Below, one piece after another: positions 43,843-54,031 of a stretch of 64,000 bases of DNA; within the stretch, counting starts at the first letter, position 1; each line of letters starts with the position of its first letter. The notes under the pieces are model-generated. The model was not told the origin of the DNA, did not search any database, and saw only the letters and a list, made by a program, of their open reading frames with translations. The translations under genes and the position numbers were made by a program. The stretch is from Forficula auricularia (Eukaryota; Arthropoda; Insecta; Dermaptera; Forficulidae), in the NCBI GenBank assembly GCA_024734495.1, contig JALMQS010000225.1, forward strand, positions 7,291,425 through 7,355,424, written 5' to 3'.

Positions 43843-44256
43843 AACGTACTCTTCTTTCTCAAAATTTTACCTGTTGAATGTTTTTACAAATTTGTATTCA
43901 GTTTTCATTTGAACTCCTGATGATGGGCTAATAACCCGAAATATATATCGAGTGAATCAAACTCAAAAAAAAAATACATTTGTTTTAATATTTCCTTTTG
44001 TGAAACCTAACCTAGAAAATTCTCCTCATAAGTTACTTATAATGTTTCAACTAGAACCGACACCTAAATCCTTAAAAATTATTATAGAGATAAAGGTTCG
44101 AGGCAAAAGTGGTGCCTGTGCTGTAATCTAGAATCAAGAAGAACGTTTAAAAACAAGTTTGGGCCACTCTGTTTATTTAGTTTTATCAAAAACCTACTTG
44201 ATTATAGAGGTTTACCAGCGAAAATGAGATTTGTGACTCTGCTTTTGAACGCCCCA
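43547..44256. mobile_element. TIR element with hammerhead insert
   Basis: GGCGTTCAAAAGCAGA on the left and TCTGCTTTTGAACGCC on the right are exact inverted repeats within TATA flanks, suggesting a TA-target (mariner-like) element. The interior has long T and A runs (43750-43782, 43812-43837) and the hammerhead at 43913. No transposase frame is left. Confidence 0.75.
43913..43953 (+). ncRNA. Hammerhead ribozyme motif with longer stem III
   Basis: ACUC (43913-43916), CUGAUGA (43917-43923), U, GGG-CUAAUAA-CCC, GAAA (43938-43941), a UAUAUAU-type self-pairing stem III, C (43949), GAGU (43950-43953). Stem I ACUC/GAGU is perfect. The triplet is AUC. The AU-rich stem III differs from the ACGU form elsewhere in the window. 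Confidence 0.7.
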
Positions 44257-44507
44257 TATATTAGATGCAAATTTATCTTACAATCTTCACCCCTTTATTT
44301 TGGGGATTCTAAAATAGAAAGTTCGCTTTTTGGAAACTTTCCTTTATTTCTGTCCCCAACTCTACTAGTATGTTAAATTTCATGGAATTTGCTGGAATGA
44401 TTAGAAGTACCCTATAGATTTTGATGACCTGTCAGTCAGTCAGTGACAAAATTAGCTGTTCTCAGATCCATATCTCAAAATATATATATGCTATATTATT
44501 GAAATTT

Positions 44508-44798
44508 GAGAGGCGACTGCGGGTCAGTGGAGAGTGTCGGGTCTCTGGCTCGAAGTACGCTGGTTCGAAACTGAGTCTCGGCAGATCAGATTTTTGCAGT
44601 CGAGGCTTCCTCTTGGAAAGCAATGGCAACCTACCAAGAGTATAATTGCATAGTAACCTCTCCAAACTAGCCGTTCGGAACCAGCCTTAAAAACTAGGTC
44701 CCGTATATCTGTGTAAAAACAGCTAAACACACTCAGCACAGGTATATGTGGAAAGGAGCCGAAATGTCAGGGAGTCCTGATATGGCACTTAAAAGAAG
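44508..44798 (+). mobile_element. SINE family A copy
   Basis: Starts AGAGGCGACTGCGGGTCAG and ends GGCACTTAAAAGAAG. The 10-bp TSD ATTGAAATTT lies at 44498-44507 and 44799-44808. The B box is GGTTCGAAACT. Confidence 0.9.
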
Positions 44799-44809
44799 AT
44801 TGAAATTTT

Positions 44810-45479
44810 GTAGTCTCTAGAAGAGAGAGTACATAATAACATGTCTATAATTTCACTTCTCTATCTTGAATGGGTCTGAGTTGCAGGGAGGTCGAAAATG
44901 GCTCGAAATCGTTCATGTAAATAGCGTACAGCGCAATGCTTGAACTTGGCCTGCGCACCCTGTGCGCTATGATATTCAAGTACCATTAACTGGAAGAGGA
45001 TATATTTAATTTCAAAATAAATTCTTAATTTAATTTGTTCTAGTGAAAATTCTTAGGCCATTTAATGACTATCTACTATTTTAATTCAACAAAATGTACT
45101 TAATGAATTTAATAAAGCATGAACATAAGAGAAGTTCAAAACCTATTAACTATAAGTAACAAAACTAATTTGTTAAACACAGACCTACAGAAACCACCGA
45201 TCTATGCGTGAAATCACTTTTCCATTTTAGTATTATTTGCCAGCACTCCGAAGAGCAAACTCATTTCACCCTACAAGCCATTTTTGGTATAAGTATAGCT
45301 CACGCGGGTACTATACTTCTTATAAGAGATTGTCACGCGAGGCCTATTCTATCTTTCCATTTTCTCATTTCCAAACTGAAGATGAAGAAGTAAACTTTGA
45401 TTCACACACATCTAAGATTTTCATACATTAGGTATATCTTTATAACATATACATAATTTTTATATTCTAAAAATGAATT
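44810..45479. other. AT-rich spacer
   Basis: No recognised gene. Frames 45208-45393 and 45237-45431 have no domain. Confidence 0.4.
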
Positions 45480-45542
45480 ATTATTTATAATTAAGTAATG
45501 GAGAGGGATTCAGCCTCTGCTGAATAAAAAACTCCCAATTAT

Positions 45543-45586
45543 AGAAAACGTTTCGGCTTTAATTAAATAATGCCATCATCAGTTCC
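45543..45586 (-). ncRNA. Hammerhead ribozyme motif
   Basis: Minus strand: GGAA, CUGAUGA (45582-45576), U, GGC...GCC stem II with a 14-nt loop, GAAACGUU, UUCU. Stem I GGAA/UUCU has one G-U. GUU is a permitted but usually slower cleavage triplet. Confidence 0.6.
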
Positions 45587-46094
45587 TAAGAGCTGAAAAA
45601 AGCGATAGAGCACACATGTAAAATTACAATAAAAAATTTTTACAAAAAATCCAAACTTGTTAATTACAAAATTATATCTTACAGTATTAGCGACACAATT
45701 AATTTTATAAATAAATTGTCCGCAGGCAGAGTTGTTGTGGATTTTATCATAATATATACAAAATTATATGAATTACAAAATGGTACATAAATCTTGGTGT
45801 GCTCTCACTTGATATGGGCAACGTCTCAAGTACAAATATAGCAAATTTCAATTTCATTCAATTAATAATAATAATAATTATGAGGACATTGATCTAATTA
45901 GGATCACTGACCCCTCACAAACATCTCTTAGTTAAAAGATTTCTCAAAATAATTAACAAACATTAAGAATAACAAAAATTCGAATTCAAAATGACAATAT
46001 ATAAAAATAAAAATAAAAATAAATTTTTTCCTTCTCTACCTTTTTACAATTCTTTCGCCCCTTTCTCAATGTTTATTATACCTGGGCATCAGTA

Positions 46095-47090
46095 TTTGTC
46101 AATATTGACAAGTAAGCATTGCTAAGCCCAATGCAATCAGTTTGAAAATTAAGAGCCCTTTGCCCATATGTCTTAATAAAGCATTTTTCGGCCAGCATAC
46201 GCTTATAATGTTAATATATGTCTGTGGCACAGACACCCCCTACTCCGAACATGTCAGAGATCTTGGCATAGTCATTAACTCTAGATTGACATGGAGTGAC
46301 CATGTTAGTCTGATCTGTAAAAGAGTATACGGTTCGTTGTATCCTCTCCGAAAAATGGCCCACGCAACACCTGTCTGGCTGCGCCGTAGACTTGTTCTCG
46401 TATTATTATTACCCCACTTCTTGAATGGAGAGGTCGTCTACTACGGCCTCGACAGCGTTTCTCTCCACACTTAATTCGTGCATAAGATACATCTACGACC
46501 TGGGCCATATGGATCATGTTTCTGAGAAAGCAGTAGAGGTATTAGGCTTCAGCCTTCCTAACTATCTAAAGTTTAGGTACCTGAGGTTTGTCCATAGGGT
46601 CCTTATATCAGGGTCTCCCTCCTACCTGGCGGAACTACTTACCCCTGGTCCTTCAATAAGATCAAGAGCCCTGGTACGCCCGCGACACCAGACTGCCCTC
46701 AGATCGAGGTCATTTGAGATCACAGCCCCACGACTGTGGAACTCAATGCCCTCTGCCCTAAGACAACCATCCTCTGCTGCCCGCTTTCTGCGTGGACTCA
46801 CTGAAGCCCTATCATGCTAATGCTATAGCCTCTAACTTATATTTTATATTGTGTAATTTATATTTTGCAATATACTTATACTTTGTATTTCTATTTTGTA
46901 TTTTATATTTTGTATTTTTTTACGTTTTGTTCTGTTTCTTGTATTTTTGTATCTAATTTATATTTCATTTTTCTTTATATTGTTAATCTCTATATTTGTC
47001 AGTTTCTTTTTTTCTTTTTTTGATTGTACACTATAAGGGTCTACTCTGACCTATGTACATAACATCATTAATAAATAAAATAAAATAAAA
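46095..47090 (+). pseudogene. Jockey/I-group LINE C-terminal part
   Basis: Frame from 46112: KPNAISLKIKSPLPI, VRDLGIVINSRLTWSDHV and ICKRVYGSLYPLRKM. A one-base frameshift near 46430 follows, then TLNSCIRYIYDL, LPNYLKFRYLRFVHRVL, GSPSYLAELL and APRLWNSMPSAL, ending in a stop at 46818-46820. The WNSMP type motif near the end is common to Jockey/CR1-group ORFs. A T-rich 3' UTR with an (AATAA)n tail ends near 47090. The catalytic RT palm is lost by 5' truncation. It is inserted in the PLE in the opposite orientation. Confidence 0.82.
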
Positions 47091-47545
47091 ATAATTGTTC
47101 CCCAATCTCATCAAGATGACAGCATCATCAAACTCAAATCCATGGGAGGTGTCGATATGGTGTGTGCTCAGGGCTGTCGAAGCTTTTTTATTTATTACAC
47201 TTAATTCATGCTCTCTTTTCCGCAAAGAAAAAATTCGAGATGTTTGACCCACATAAACACTTGTAGGTTTCGGGCAATCGAGGCACTTAATTAAGTAAAT
47301 CACATTATGTTGTTCGTGGGGTGGAACTACATCCTTGTTATTAAATAAAAAGGACATATTACCAGTTGATGCCAAGGCCGTGCGTACATTATAGTTCTTA
47401 AATATTTTTTGAATTTTTTCGGACAACCCTGTCATATAGGTGAGAGAGAAAAATGGTCCATCCCTGAGAGGGGGTACAGATGGGGTAGGAGCAATAAGCT
47501 GCTTCTCCCTTCTTCGACGAAAATTTTTAATTACAGAATTAATGA
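47091..47545 (-). pseudogene. PLE C-terminal remnant with GIY-YIG domain
   Basis: Minus strand: PSVPPLRDGPFFS then, after a shift in frame, LTYMTGLSEKIQKIF, TALASTGNMSFLF, NVIYLIKCLDC and SVYVGQTSRIFSLRKREHEL. The GLSEKI block precedes the nuclease in PLE proteins. The GIY-YIG pair is IYL...YVG with following R and H, and the CxxC is CLDC. The reading then runs to FDDAVILMRLGNN before the LINE tail. It belongs to a different PLE lineage from the 12.5-kb copy (YVGQT rather than YIGKT). Confidence 0.82.
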
Positions 47546-47570
47546 ATCCCTCTCCATTACTTAATTATAT

Positions 47571-47766
47571 ACATATACAGCCATCAAATTGTATCAATGA
47601 ATTATTATTTATTTAAATATAATTATTATTACAAAAACAAAATTTTGTTGATTAGTATTTTATATGGTTCTACAATAAATTCTACATAAAATTTAAGTGT
47701 ATTTTATATATTGCTGAAGCTACTTCCTGCCAAATATTGTTAACATGTAACTTTCCTCTATGTTAT
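47571..47766. other. Spacer
   Basis: Nothing recognised. Confidence 0.4.
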
Positions 47767-47768
47767 TA

Positions 47769-48479
47769 CAGGGTGGGGAGTGGTCACTTCCTTATTTCAA
47801 AAAATCATTACACAAAAAGTATTGGTACTATCAATTTAATCCTTTTTATTGTCTACAGGGGTACATTTACAGTTTTATTTCATTAGGTTTTAAAAACGAC
47901 ATCTCCAAGGCCACCGTCCTCGTCAATACACTGAGATAAACGAATTTTGAAATTTATGTCCATTTTTTTCCAGCATATCTGTGCCTATGTTGGTAATAGA
48001 CGCACGAATATTGTCCTTCAGCTGACCAAGGGTCCTTGGAAGATTCGTGTAAATGTAAACCAAAGATTTAAGGTAGCCCCATAGGAAATAGTCACATGGG
48101 GCTAAATCTGGCGATCGCGCTGCCCACTGAAGATCGCTCCTAAGAGGGATGAGCCGTCCGGGAAAGTGTTCCGGCAAGAAAATCATGGAAGTTCGTACCG
48201 TGTGATCCGTGTCACCACTCTGTTGAAACCACACATTCCCCACATCTATTTCTTGGGTAGAAAAATTCTCAATCGATAAAGTGGACAGAAATTTCAACAT
48301 TCGGGTAATCTCAATGTATTGACGAGGACGGTGGCCACCTTCGAGATGTCATTTTTAAAATATAATGAAATAAAACTTTAAATGTACCCCTGTATACAGA
48401 AAAAAGAATTAAACATATACTGCCAATACTTTTTTTATTATGATTTTTTAAAATAAGGAAGTGACCGCGCCCCACCCTG
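47769..48479 (-). mobile_element. Deleted mariner-like element, long TIRs
   Basis: CAGGGTGGGG at the left and CCCCACCCTG at the right are flanked by TA (47767-47768, 48480-48481). The inverted repeats are about 190 bp with scattered differences, far longer than the 20-30 bp of classic mariner, and the total is 711 bp. About two-thirds of the transposase is missing. Confidence 0.92.
47923..48300 (-). pseudogene. Mariner-like transposase, C-terminal part
   Basis: 125 residues with VWFQQSGDTDHTVRTSM, FPGRLIPLRSDLQW, ARSPDLAPCDYFLWGYLKS and TLGQLKDNI. In the family the second catalytic Asp lies in WFQQDGATAH; here it is replaced by Ser. The third (in APCDYF) is kept. The N-terminal DNA-binding domain and first Asp are deleted, so the protein cannot be catalytic. 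TIRs extend into both ends of the frame. Confidence 0.88.
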
Positions 48480-48481
48480 TA

Positions 48482-49640
48482 TAAATTGGTCCTAGAGTTA
48501 AGTTCATCAGTACAGATGTTGTTTTGTGCGTACTCACACTCCATCAGCTCATTTAGAAATATAGAGATATAGAAATTCATTAGGTACATATATATTTATT
48601 TTAACATCTCTCTGGCATTCGTTTTTCACATTGGCAATCTACACTCGCATCTGAAATTGCATTTTGTAGGACATCCCATTAAATAAAATTATTATGATTA
48701 TTTTTATTGAGACTGGGTTAAAAATTGAATATGTCTCCATTTCAATTCTTCCGGACTGGTGTGCTGGCGAATTTATACAAATAGATATTGTAAGGCAGCG
48801 AGGTACAAATAGTGGAATTGCGAATTGGAATCGGCAGCAGCAGTAGTAGTAGTAGCAGCAGCGTGGTTGGGTTGGAACAGTAACGAGGGGTGAGTGATTT
48901 AAACCAGAGGGCAAATGGAAAATGCGGTTCGACATTTATAGTTAACGCTATTTCACCAATACATATTTATTTTACTAAATCCAAATGAAATAAAAATGCA
49001 AATAATATGTATTTAAACAATTTTAATTAATATTCAAAGAGCACTTCTTGTTTCTGTTAAATTTTTTTTTTTTTTTTTTTTTTTTTTGATAATGGATTTT
49101 TCAATTTTTATTAAAGCTTTTATTTGCCTAGTTATATTTTATATCATAAAAAAATTATTGTTAGGGTTGTCTAGAGTTTTTGTTATTGTCAAATTAAGAG
49201 ATCCAGCTCTTATTCTATATATATATATATATAATATATCCATTGTGTTTTTCTCGTTGAATCATATATTGTCTAAATATTTATATGAATTATGTATGTC
49301 TGGCATGTTTCTATACAGCACTACAAACCCTCCCAGCTGAGCATATGACTAGCCAGCCTTGCGCTTGTATGGAATTAATAAATAAGGCCCGAAGGAGAGA
49401 AACTGAAATTTACAATCCTCTAGTTTCAATAGAATTGAATTAGCACTTTTTAGGGTATATGGTATTGTCGGTCTGAGCCTTTTGTCTTAAATAATAATAA
49501 ATAAATAATTTTTTATTAATTTATTAAAAAAATTTTAAATTTCTATTCGTATAATAATTATATTTCAATCGTTTCTATTGAAATTATTATTAGTGTTAAA
49601 TTGAAAATTTTGTTGCCCAGAGTAGCAGAATTTTTATATA
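48482..49640. other. AT-rich spacer with simple repeats
   Basis: A GCA/GTA trinucleotide tract is at 48833-48863, a T30 run at 49058-49087, and a TA tract at 49220-49234. The frame 49086-49340 has no domain. Confidence 0.5.
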
Positions 49641-49701
49641 TTGAAGGAGACAATAAAAGAGTGTGTCTTCTGCTGTAATTATAAATTTTATTTATTTATA
49701 A

Positions 49702-49745
49702 CGAGACTATAGTTTCAAAGGGCTTTGCCCTCTTCATCAGTCTAT
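49702..49745 (-). ncRNA. Hammerhead motif, left arm
   Basis: Minus strand: UAGA, CUGAUGA (49740-49734), stem II AGAGGGC/GCCCUUU (7 bp with one G-U), GAAAC, UAUA, GUC, UC. Here the base after A9 pairs, giving a continuous stem II. Stem I beyond GA/UC is weak. Confidence 0.62.
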
Positions 49746-50303
49746 TACAATTGATTCACAGGAATTAATTTATGAATGAAAGGTTAAAATTTTTCATGTA
49801 GTTAGGTTAAGAAATTGTTCAGGGTGGCCAAGTTAAGAATTGAAATTTATACTTGTTTTATTTTGGCTGTAGGTGGCGTTAATGAAATTTTTATTTGAGC
49901 GGCTATTTTTAAAATAAAGCTTTCGGGAATTTCTATTTTTCGATTTAAGAATTTTTTTGGTGTATTATTATATGATTTTAAAATTTCTAACAATTCGAAA
50001 ATACTAATTTTTAAGGGATCTGATTCTGATCTAATTAATTTAATATTTGATTCATCTGGAAAACAATGTTTCTCGGAAAATAGTTAGAAATTTTAAAATC
50101 ATATTATAATTCACCAAAAAAATTCTTAAATCGAAAAATAGAAATTCCTGAAAGTTTTATTTTAAAAATAGCCGCTCAAATAAAAACTTCATTAACGCCA
50201 CCTACAGCCAAAATAAAACAAGTATATATTTCAATTCTTAACTTGGCCACAAGAAAAATTTTAACCTTTCATTCATAAATTAATTCCTGTGAATCAATTG
50301 TAA

Positions 50304-50346
50304 TAGACTGATGAAGAGGGCAAAGCCCTCGAAACTATAGTCTGGT
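50304..50346 (+). ncRNA. Hammerhead motif, right arm
   Basis: UAGA, CUGAUGA (50308-50314), A, GAGGGC-AAA-GCCCUC, GAAACUAUAGUC (50331-50342), UGGUU. The core is complete, but stem I is weakened by a C to G change after the cleavage site. Confidence 0.58.
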
Positions 50347-50671
50347 TATAAATAAATAATATATATATACAGATATATCATCTTGATATATATGTGTATA
50401 TGTTTATTTGCATCAAGCAGAAGACAATCTCTTTGTTTCTCTTTGTGGATAAATAAATAAAATTTATAATTCCAGCAGAAGACACACTCTTTTATTGTCT
50501 CCTTCAATATTACTATATTAGTGTATTTGGTTTTATGAAATAAAATTTTGGTAATTTCGAAGAATTTTTTTTGTTTGTAATTATTTATTCGCTCCGTGCG
50601 CAACCGCGCTTAGCGCCATCCGTTATTTTGGAATTTATTAGATAATACCCTTTCAACTATTGTCTTCTACT

Positions 50672-50740
50672 TGGAAATGAAATGAAGTGGAAGTAGTTGT
50701 ACACGATATTAGATCGCGGTTGACCCTTCGGAAAAAACTT
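50672..50740 (-). repeat. Left end of the minisatellite element, array absent
   Basis: Minus strand: GGGTCAACCGCGATCTAATA, then GTGTACAACTACTTCCACTT and barely one unit. It matches 352-400 and 61793-61845 but has no 20-bp array and no right end. Confidence 0.6.
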
Positions 50741-51310
50741 ATCAAGATAATTGTACCAATATATGAAATGTTTTGATTAATTTGAAAGAGTATAAGTATT
50801 TGATGTATACCATATAGCTAGATATACTTATCTAATACATATTTATGATGGATCTGAACAACCCAAATGTTATCTTTAATATTATTTTTAATTAATTATA
50901 AAATTTTAAAATTATATCATATAGGTATGTATTTTTTATTTTCTAATTTAGCAAAATAAAATCAAGATGAAAAATTTCATGTAAGCAAAAGAAAGATCTT
51001 CCTCGATCATTTTTAAGAAAATATAAAAGTTTCCTCGATAAAAACTTTAAGAAAGTTTAGTCTTAGAAAAAGGAAGAGTTTCTGTTGGCATATTTTCGAC
51101 AAACTTTAAATAGATTGATTCAGCGGCGCCGCCTGTGTGGCGTTTAAATATGCATTCAAATAGAATACTCTGAAATGCGGATTGCATCGACAGGCGGTGA
51201 ATACTAAAAGTATACTTTAGGGGGATTTATAAAATTTCAAATAAGTAGTTTTTATCTTGAAATTTCATATAAAAATTAATTTATTGACATTTTATGATCA
51301 AGTAAATTAT
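50741..51310. other. AT-rich spacer
   Basis: Nothing recognised. Confidence 0.4.
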
Positions 51311-51503
51311 CACTTCTCAACAAAAATTAAACAAAAATTTGTATCCGTAAACCTAACAATGGATTCCAGTAGTGTTTTATCAGAAGATTATTAGAGATTA
51401 TCATGCAATTTCAAGATTTTTTTCAAGTCAAAGTTTTGAGATATTATCGATCAAAACGACTAAAAAGGCCATTTTGACGTATTTTCGAGTCCTATTAGAT
51501 ATT

Positions 51504-51681
51504 TTTTTTTGCCTTTTCGACCTTTCTAGCCATAAACCATTGACGATACTATTTATTTTATTTAAATTTGTCCCTAACCCGGGGGTCAGATTTTAGCCGG
51601 ATGCCTCGAGTCGGATTCGAACCCGGGTCCACTTGGTTAGCAGGATGTCACGCTACCGCCTAGCCTATCCGACCCCCACCC
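51504..51681 (-). mobile_element. tRNA-derived SINE (family B)
   Basis: Minus strand: A-box-like TAGGCGGTAGCGTG, perfect B box GGTTCGAATCC, a body with AATTTAAATAAAATAAATAG and a short A-rich end. The 13-bp TSD CCTATTAGATATT lies at 51491-51503 and 51682-51694. Confidence 0.92.
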
Positions 51682-51727
51682 CCTATTAGATATTAAACAA
51701 CAATTATTGAAATCAAAATACTTTGTT

Positions 51728-51830
51728 GAAATAAATAATCTCATTCACTTTGTGACAGATAACCGGAATGGGGCGTATCGAGGGAGGAGCTAAGGCGGAG
51801 ATTCGCCTATAACTATATCCTATTTTGTTG
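51728..51830. repeat. Short inserted fragment shared with 54.7 kb
   Basis: GATAACCGGAATGGGGCGTA and GAGGGAGGAGCTAAGGCGGA are the reverse complement of about 54708-54775. Element class unknown. Confidence 0.6.
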
Positions 51831-51984
51831 ACGTAATAGAAAACAGCTTCCTCTTTGATTTTTAAATTACCACTTGTTTGTAGCTTAATTGGAACTCGAG
51901 TTATAACTAAAAATATAAGACCATATTATGTTTTTATCTATGTTTATTATCCTTTATAATCACCTTGTTTTAGTTTTTACTTTA

Positions 51985-52570
51985 TCCAATGCGAAGCATG
52001 GGGAAAGTATTGTAATCGCTCTCGCGGCAAGCGCGACTTCAAAGGGTCCTCAGGTAAAGACTACGGAACCCATGGACTCAATTAAGGTCACAAATTGAAG
52101 TATTCAATTAGATTGAATTTTAGCACGTGACGGTTTTGCCAAAAATTACCTGGGATCTCGTCGAGAGGCCAAAAAGTGCCATTTTTTTTGGAAGTACGTG
52201 GGGATGGATGGATGTATGTGTGTTATCGTTTTTTTCGTCCACGAATTTTTCCACACCGTTGCACCGATTGAATTTAAATTGAAAACCTACCAGTATTTTA
52301 ACAAAATGAAGCGCTGATTAGTTTTTGGTACATATCGGTCGACAAACATTAGTACTTTATTTAAGTACTTTTTTAGTTATTGCTAAATATCTTGAAAATG
52401 ACTTAACCAATTTTGATGAAATTTAATATCCTAATTAAGTACCTTGGGGACCACAAAAAAGGTTAAATAAAGTTTTTAGTAAAATTATATTTTAAAGTAC
52501 TTTACTCTAGAACATATTAATATTTCAAATGAATTTGGATAAAGTTTAGCAACGATCCGTTGCAGTTTAT
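51985..52570 (+). repeat. Repeat family Y, X-related
   Basis: ACTTTATCCAATGCGAAGCA, TGGGGAAAGTATTGTAATCG and CCACACCGTTGCACCGATTG resemble family X in layout (ACTTTA..., GTATTGTAATCG, a line of stress-free AT-rich text), but not in sequence beyond the first 45 bp. It is inserted in the loop of the foldback. Confidence 0.55.
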
Positions 52571-52593
52571 TTAGTAATAACTCTAGTTCTAAT

Positions 52594-52951
52594 GACGGCG
52601 ACCAAGGTCTGGAACTCACTGCCACTCAACGTAAGGAAGATGGGGCGTCCTGAAGCAAGCACCTAACTTAATATTTTATTTCAATTTTCTGTTTTGTATC
52701 CTATATGTTGGCATTGTTATTTTTTTTTACTCTCCTTCTATATATATTGTATTTCTAATATTTATGTGTCAATTAATTATTATGTAACAAATGTTTTACC
52801 TTTTGAATTTTTCTCGCTTTTATATTGGTTTTTCCGTTTTTGTTTTGTATTATATTAATATTTATATAATTGAATTGGCCGAAAATTGTACATTAAAGGG
52901 GCTAGATGGCCCTACAGATACAATGTTTTTTAATAAATAAATAAATAAATA
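52594..52951 (+). pseudogene. LINE 3' end fragment
   Basis: It opens with ACCAAGGTCTGGAACTCACT (a VWNSLP-type ORF end), then a 3' UTR ending GGGCTAGATGGCCCTACAGA and an (AATA)n tail. The host ...AGTTCTAAT/TGAGCTAAAA is split precisely. The 3' UTR matches that inside the hAT at 39.98-40.13 kb. Confidence 0.78.
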
Positions 52952-52967
52952 ATTGAGCTAAAAATAA

Positions 52968-53390
52968 CCCTAGTAGCACAATGTTTCAAACTATATAGTA
53001 ACTACATAGTGCCTATATAGATTTTGAGAATATATATATAGGCACTATACAGGGTGCATAGGAAAGTCCCTTTAACCTGAAAATACTTGCGAACGGAGAG
53101 TGCTACAGCCACGCAAGTGAGGTAACGGTATAGTAAAGCGACTATGCCCGACCTAATGCAAACGACACCAGCGCCCCTAGTGGCGAAATGTGGAAGTTAA
53201 CCATTGCAAATCGAAAAGAGATAGAGCAAAATAACGGATTCCAGATTTTTTACAACAAGTTACTTTACTATACCATTACCTCACTTGCGTGGCTGTAGCA
53301 CTCTCCGTTTGCAAGTATTTTCAGGTTAAAGGGACTTTCCTATGCACCCTGTATAGTTACTAAATAGTTTGAAACATTGTGCTACTAAGG
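52968..53390. mobile_element. Outer palindromic MITE
   Basis: CCTAGTAGCACAATGTTTCA and CTAAATAGTTTGAAACATTG plus GTGCTACTAAGG are inverted repeats around a mariner-type MITE. The pair occurs once, so its TSD is not resolved. Confidence 0.75.
53050..53351. mobile_element. Mariner-type MITE, 302 bp
   Basis: CAGGGTGCATAGGAAAGTCC at the left and its exact complement at the right are flanked by TA (53048-53049, 53352-53353). TIRs of about 88 bp differ at only a few sites. It lies inside the outer MITE. Confidence 0.93.
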
Positions 53391-53446
53391 AATTGGAAAT
53401 TTGAAAATCAAAGAAGAAGCTGTTCTCTATTACGTCAACAAAATAT

Positions 53447-53692
53447 TGTGAGTAATGAAGCTGTTAAGGCTTTTATTTTTGTGATTAATTTGATTAAAGT
53501 TTGAATTTTTATTTAAATCACACACGATTAAGTATAATTATTTACTGTAATTATATTCCATTATTTGTTTTCAATAAATAGTTATAATTAATATAATTAT
53601 ATTGTATTATTTGTTTTCAATAAATAATTATAATTAATAATGTGTGATATAAATAAAAATTCAAACTTTAATTAAAATTTATTATGCTTTCA
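53447..53692. repeat. Palindromic AT-rich insertion
   Basis: AAAGTTTGAATTTTTATTTA with CACACA at the left pairs with TGTGTGATATAAATAAAAATTC near 53640-53670. The interior has two copies of TTATTTGTTTTCAATAAATA. Confidence 0.75.
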
Positions 53693-53790
53693 AATAATGC
53701 TGTTTAATATATAATGGGACTCGAAAATAGGTCAAAATGGCATTTTTCGACGTTTTGACCTATAATATCTCCAAAACAAGAACTAATCGG

Positions 53791-54031
53791 TAATTTTTAT
53801 GGAGATTTTTGAATTTAGCAGGTGGATATATATATTAATCAGCTATTTTTGAGCCCGAAACATTTTCATTGTTGGGCGCACTGTTATTTATCAGTAAACA
53901 ATTTTTACATTGTATAGATTTAGATCGAGTTTAATTCTAAAACCGATTTTTATCAGAAAGACACTTGTAAAAGATATTCGAATGCCATGAATGAAAAAAT
54001 TAATCAAAATAAAAAAGTATCAATAATTATA
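53791..54031. other. Spacer
   Basis: Nothing recognised. Confidence 0.4.

Larger units (their letters stand above)
45480..47570 (-). mobile_element. Penelope-like element, split by a LINE
   Basis: The outer inverted match is AGTAATGGAGAGGGATTC at 45495-45512 with its complement at 47546-47563. On the minus strand the order is terminal repeat, a PLE C-terminal coding remnant (47545-47100), a LINE insertion, then the hammerhead near 45586-45543. So coding region then ribozyme, as in other PLEs. Confidence 0.75.
49640..50515. mobile_element. Hammerhead-bounded palindrome, about 0.87 kb
   Basis: About 49645-50000 is the reverse complement of about 50060-50512, with a TA-rich insertion at 50355-50450. 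The arms contain TAGGTGGCGTTAATGAA and its complement, and AGAGTGTGTCTTCTGCTG at the outer edge. A hammerhead lies in each arm. Sequence loss near 49800-49830 makes the arms unequal. No protein is recognised. Confidence 0.85.
51311..53790. mobile_element. Foldback MITE carrying six nested insertions
   Basis: The left arm begins near CTTCTCAACAAAAATTAAAC. The arms then follow the 40508-41156 copy: CCTAACAATGGATTCCAGTA, GACGTAATAGAAAACAGCTT, and the return arm with TTGAAAATCAAAG, TTACGTCAACAAAATA and ATGGGACTCGAAAATAGGTC. Host sequence resumes after each insertion listed below. The right terminus is eroded near 53790. Confidence 0.85.
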
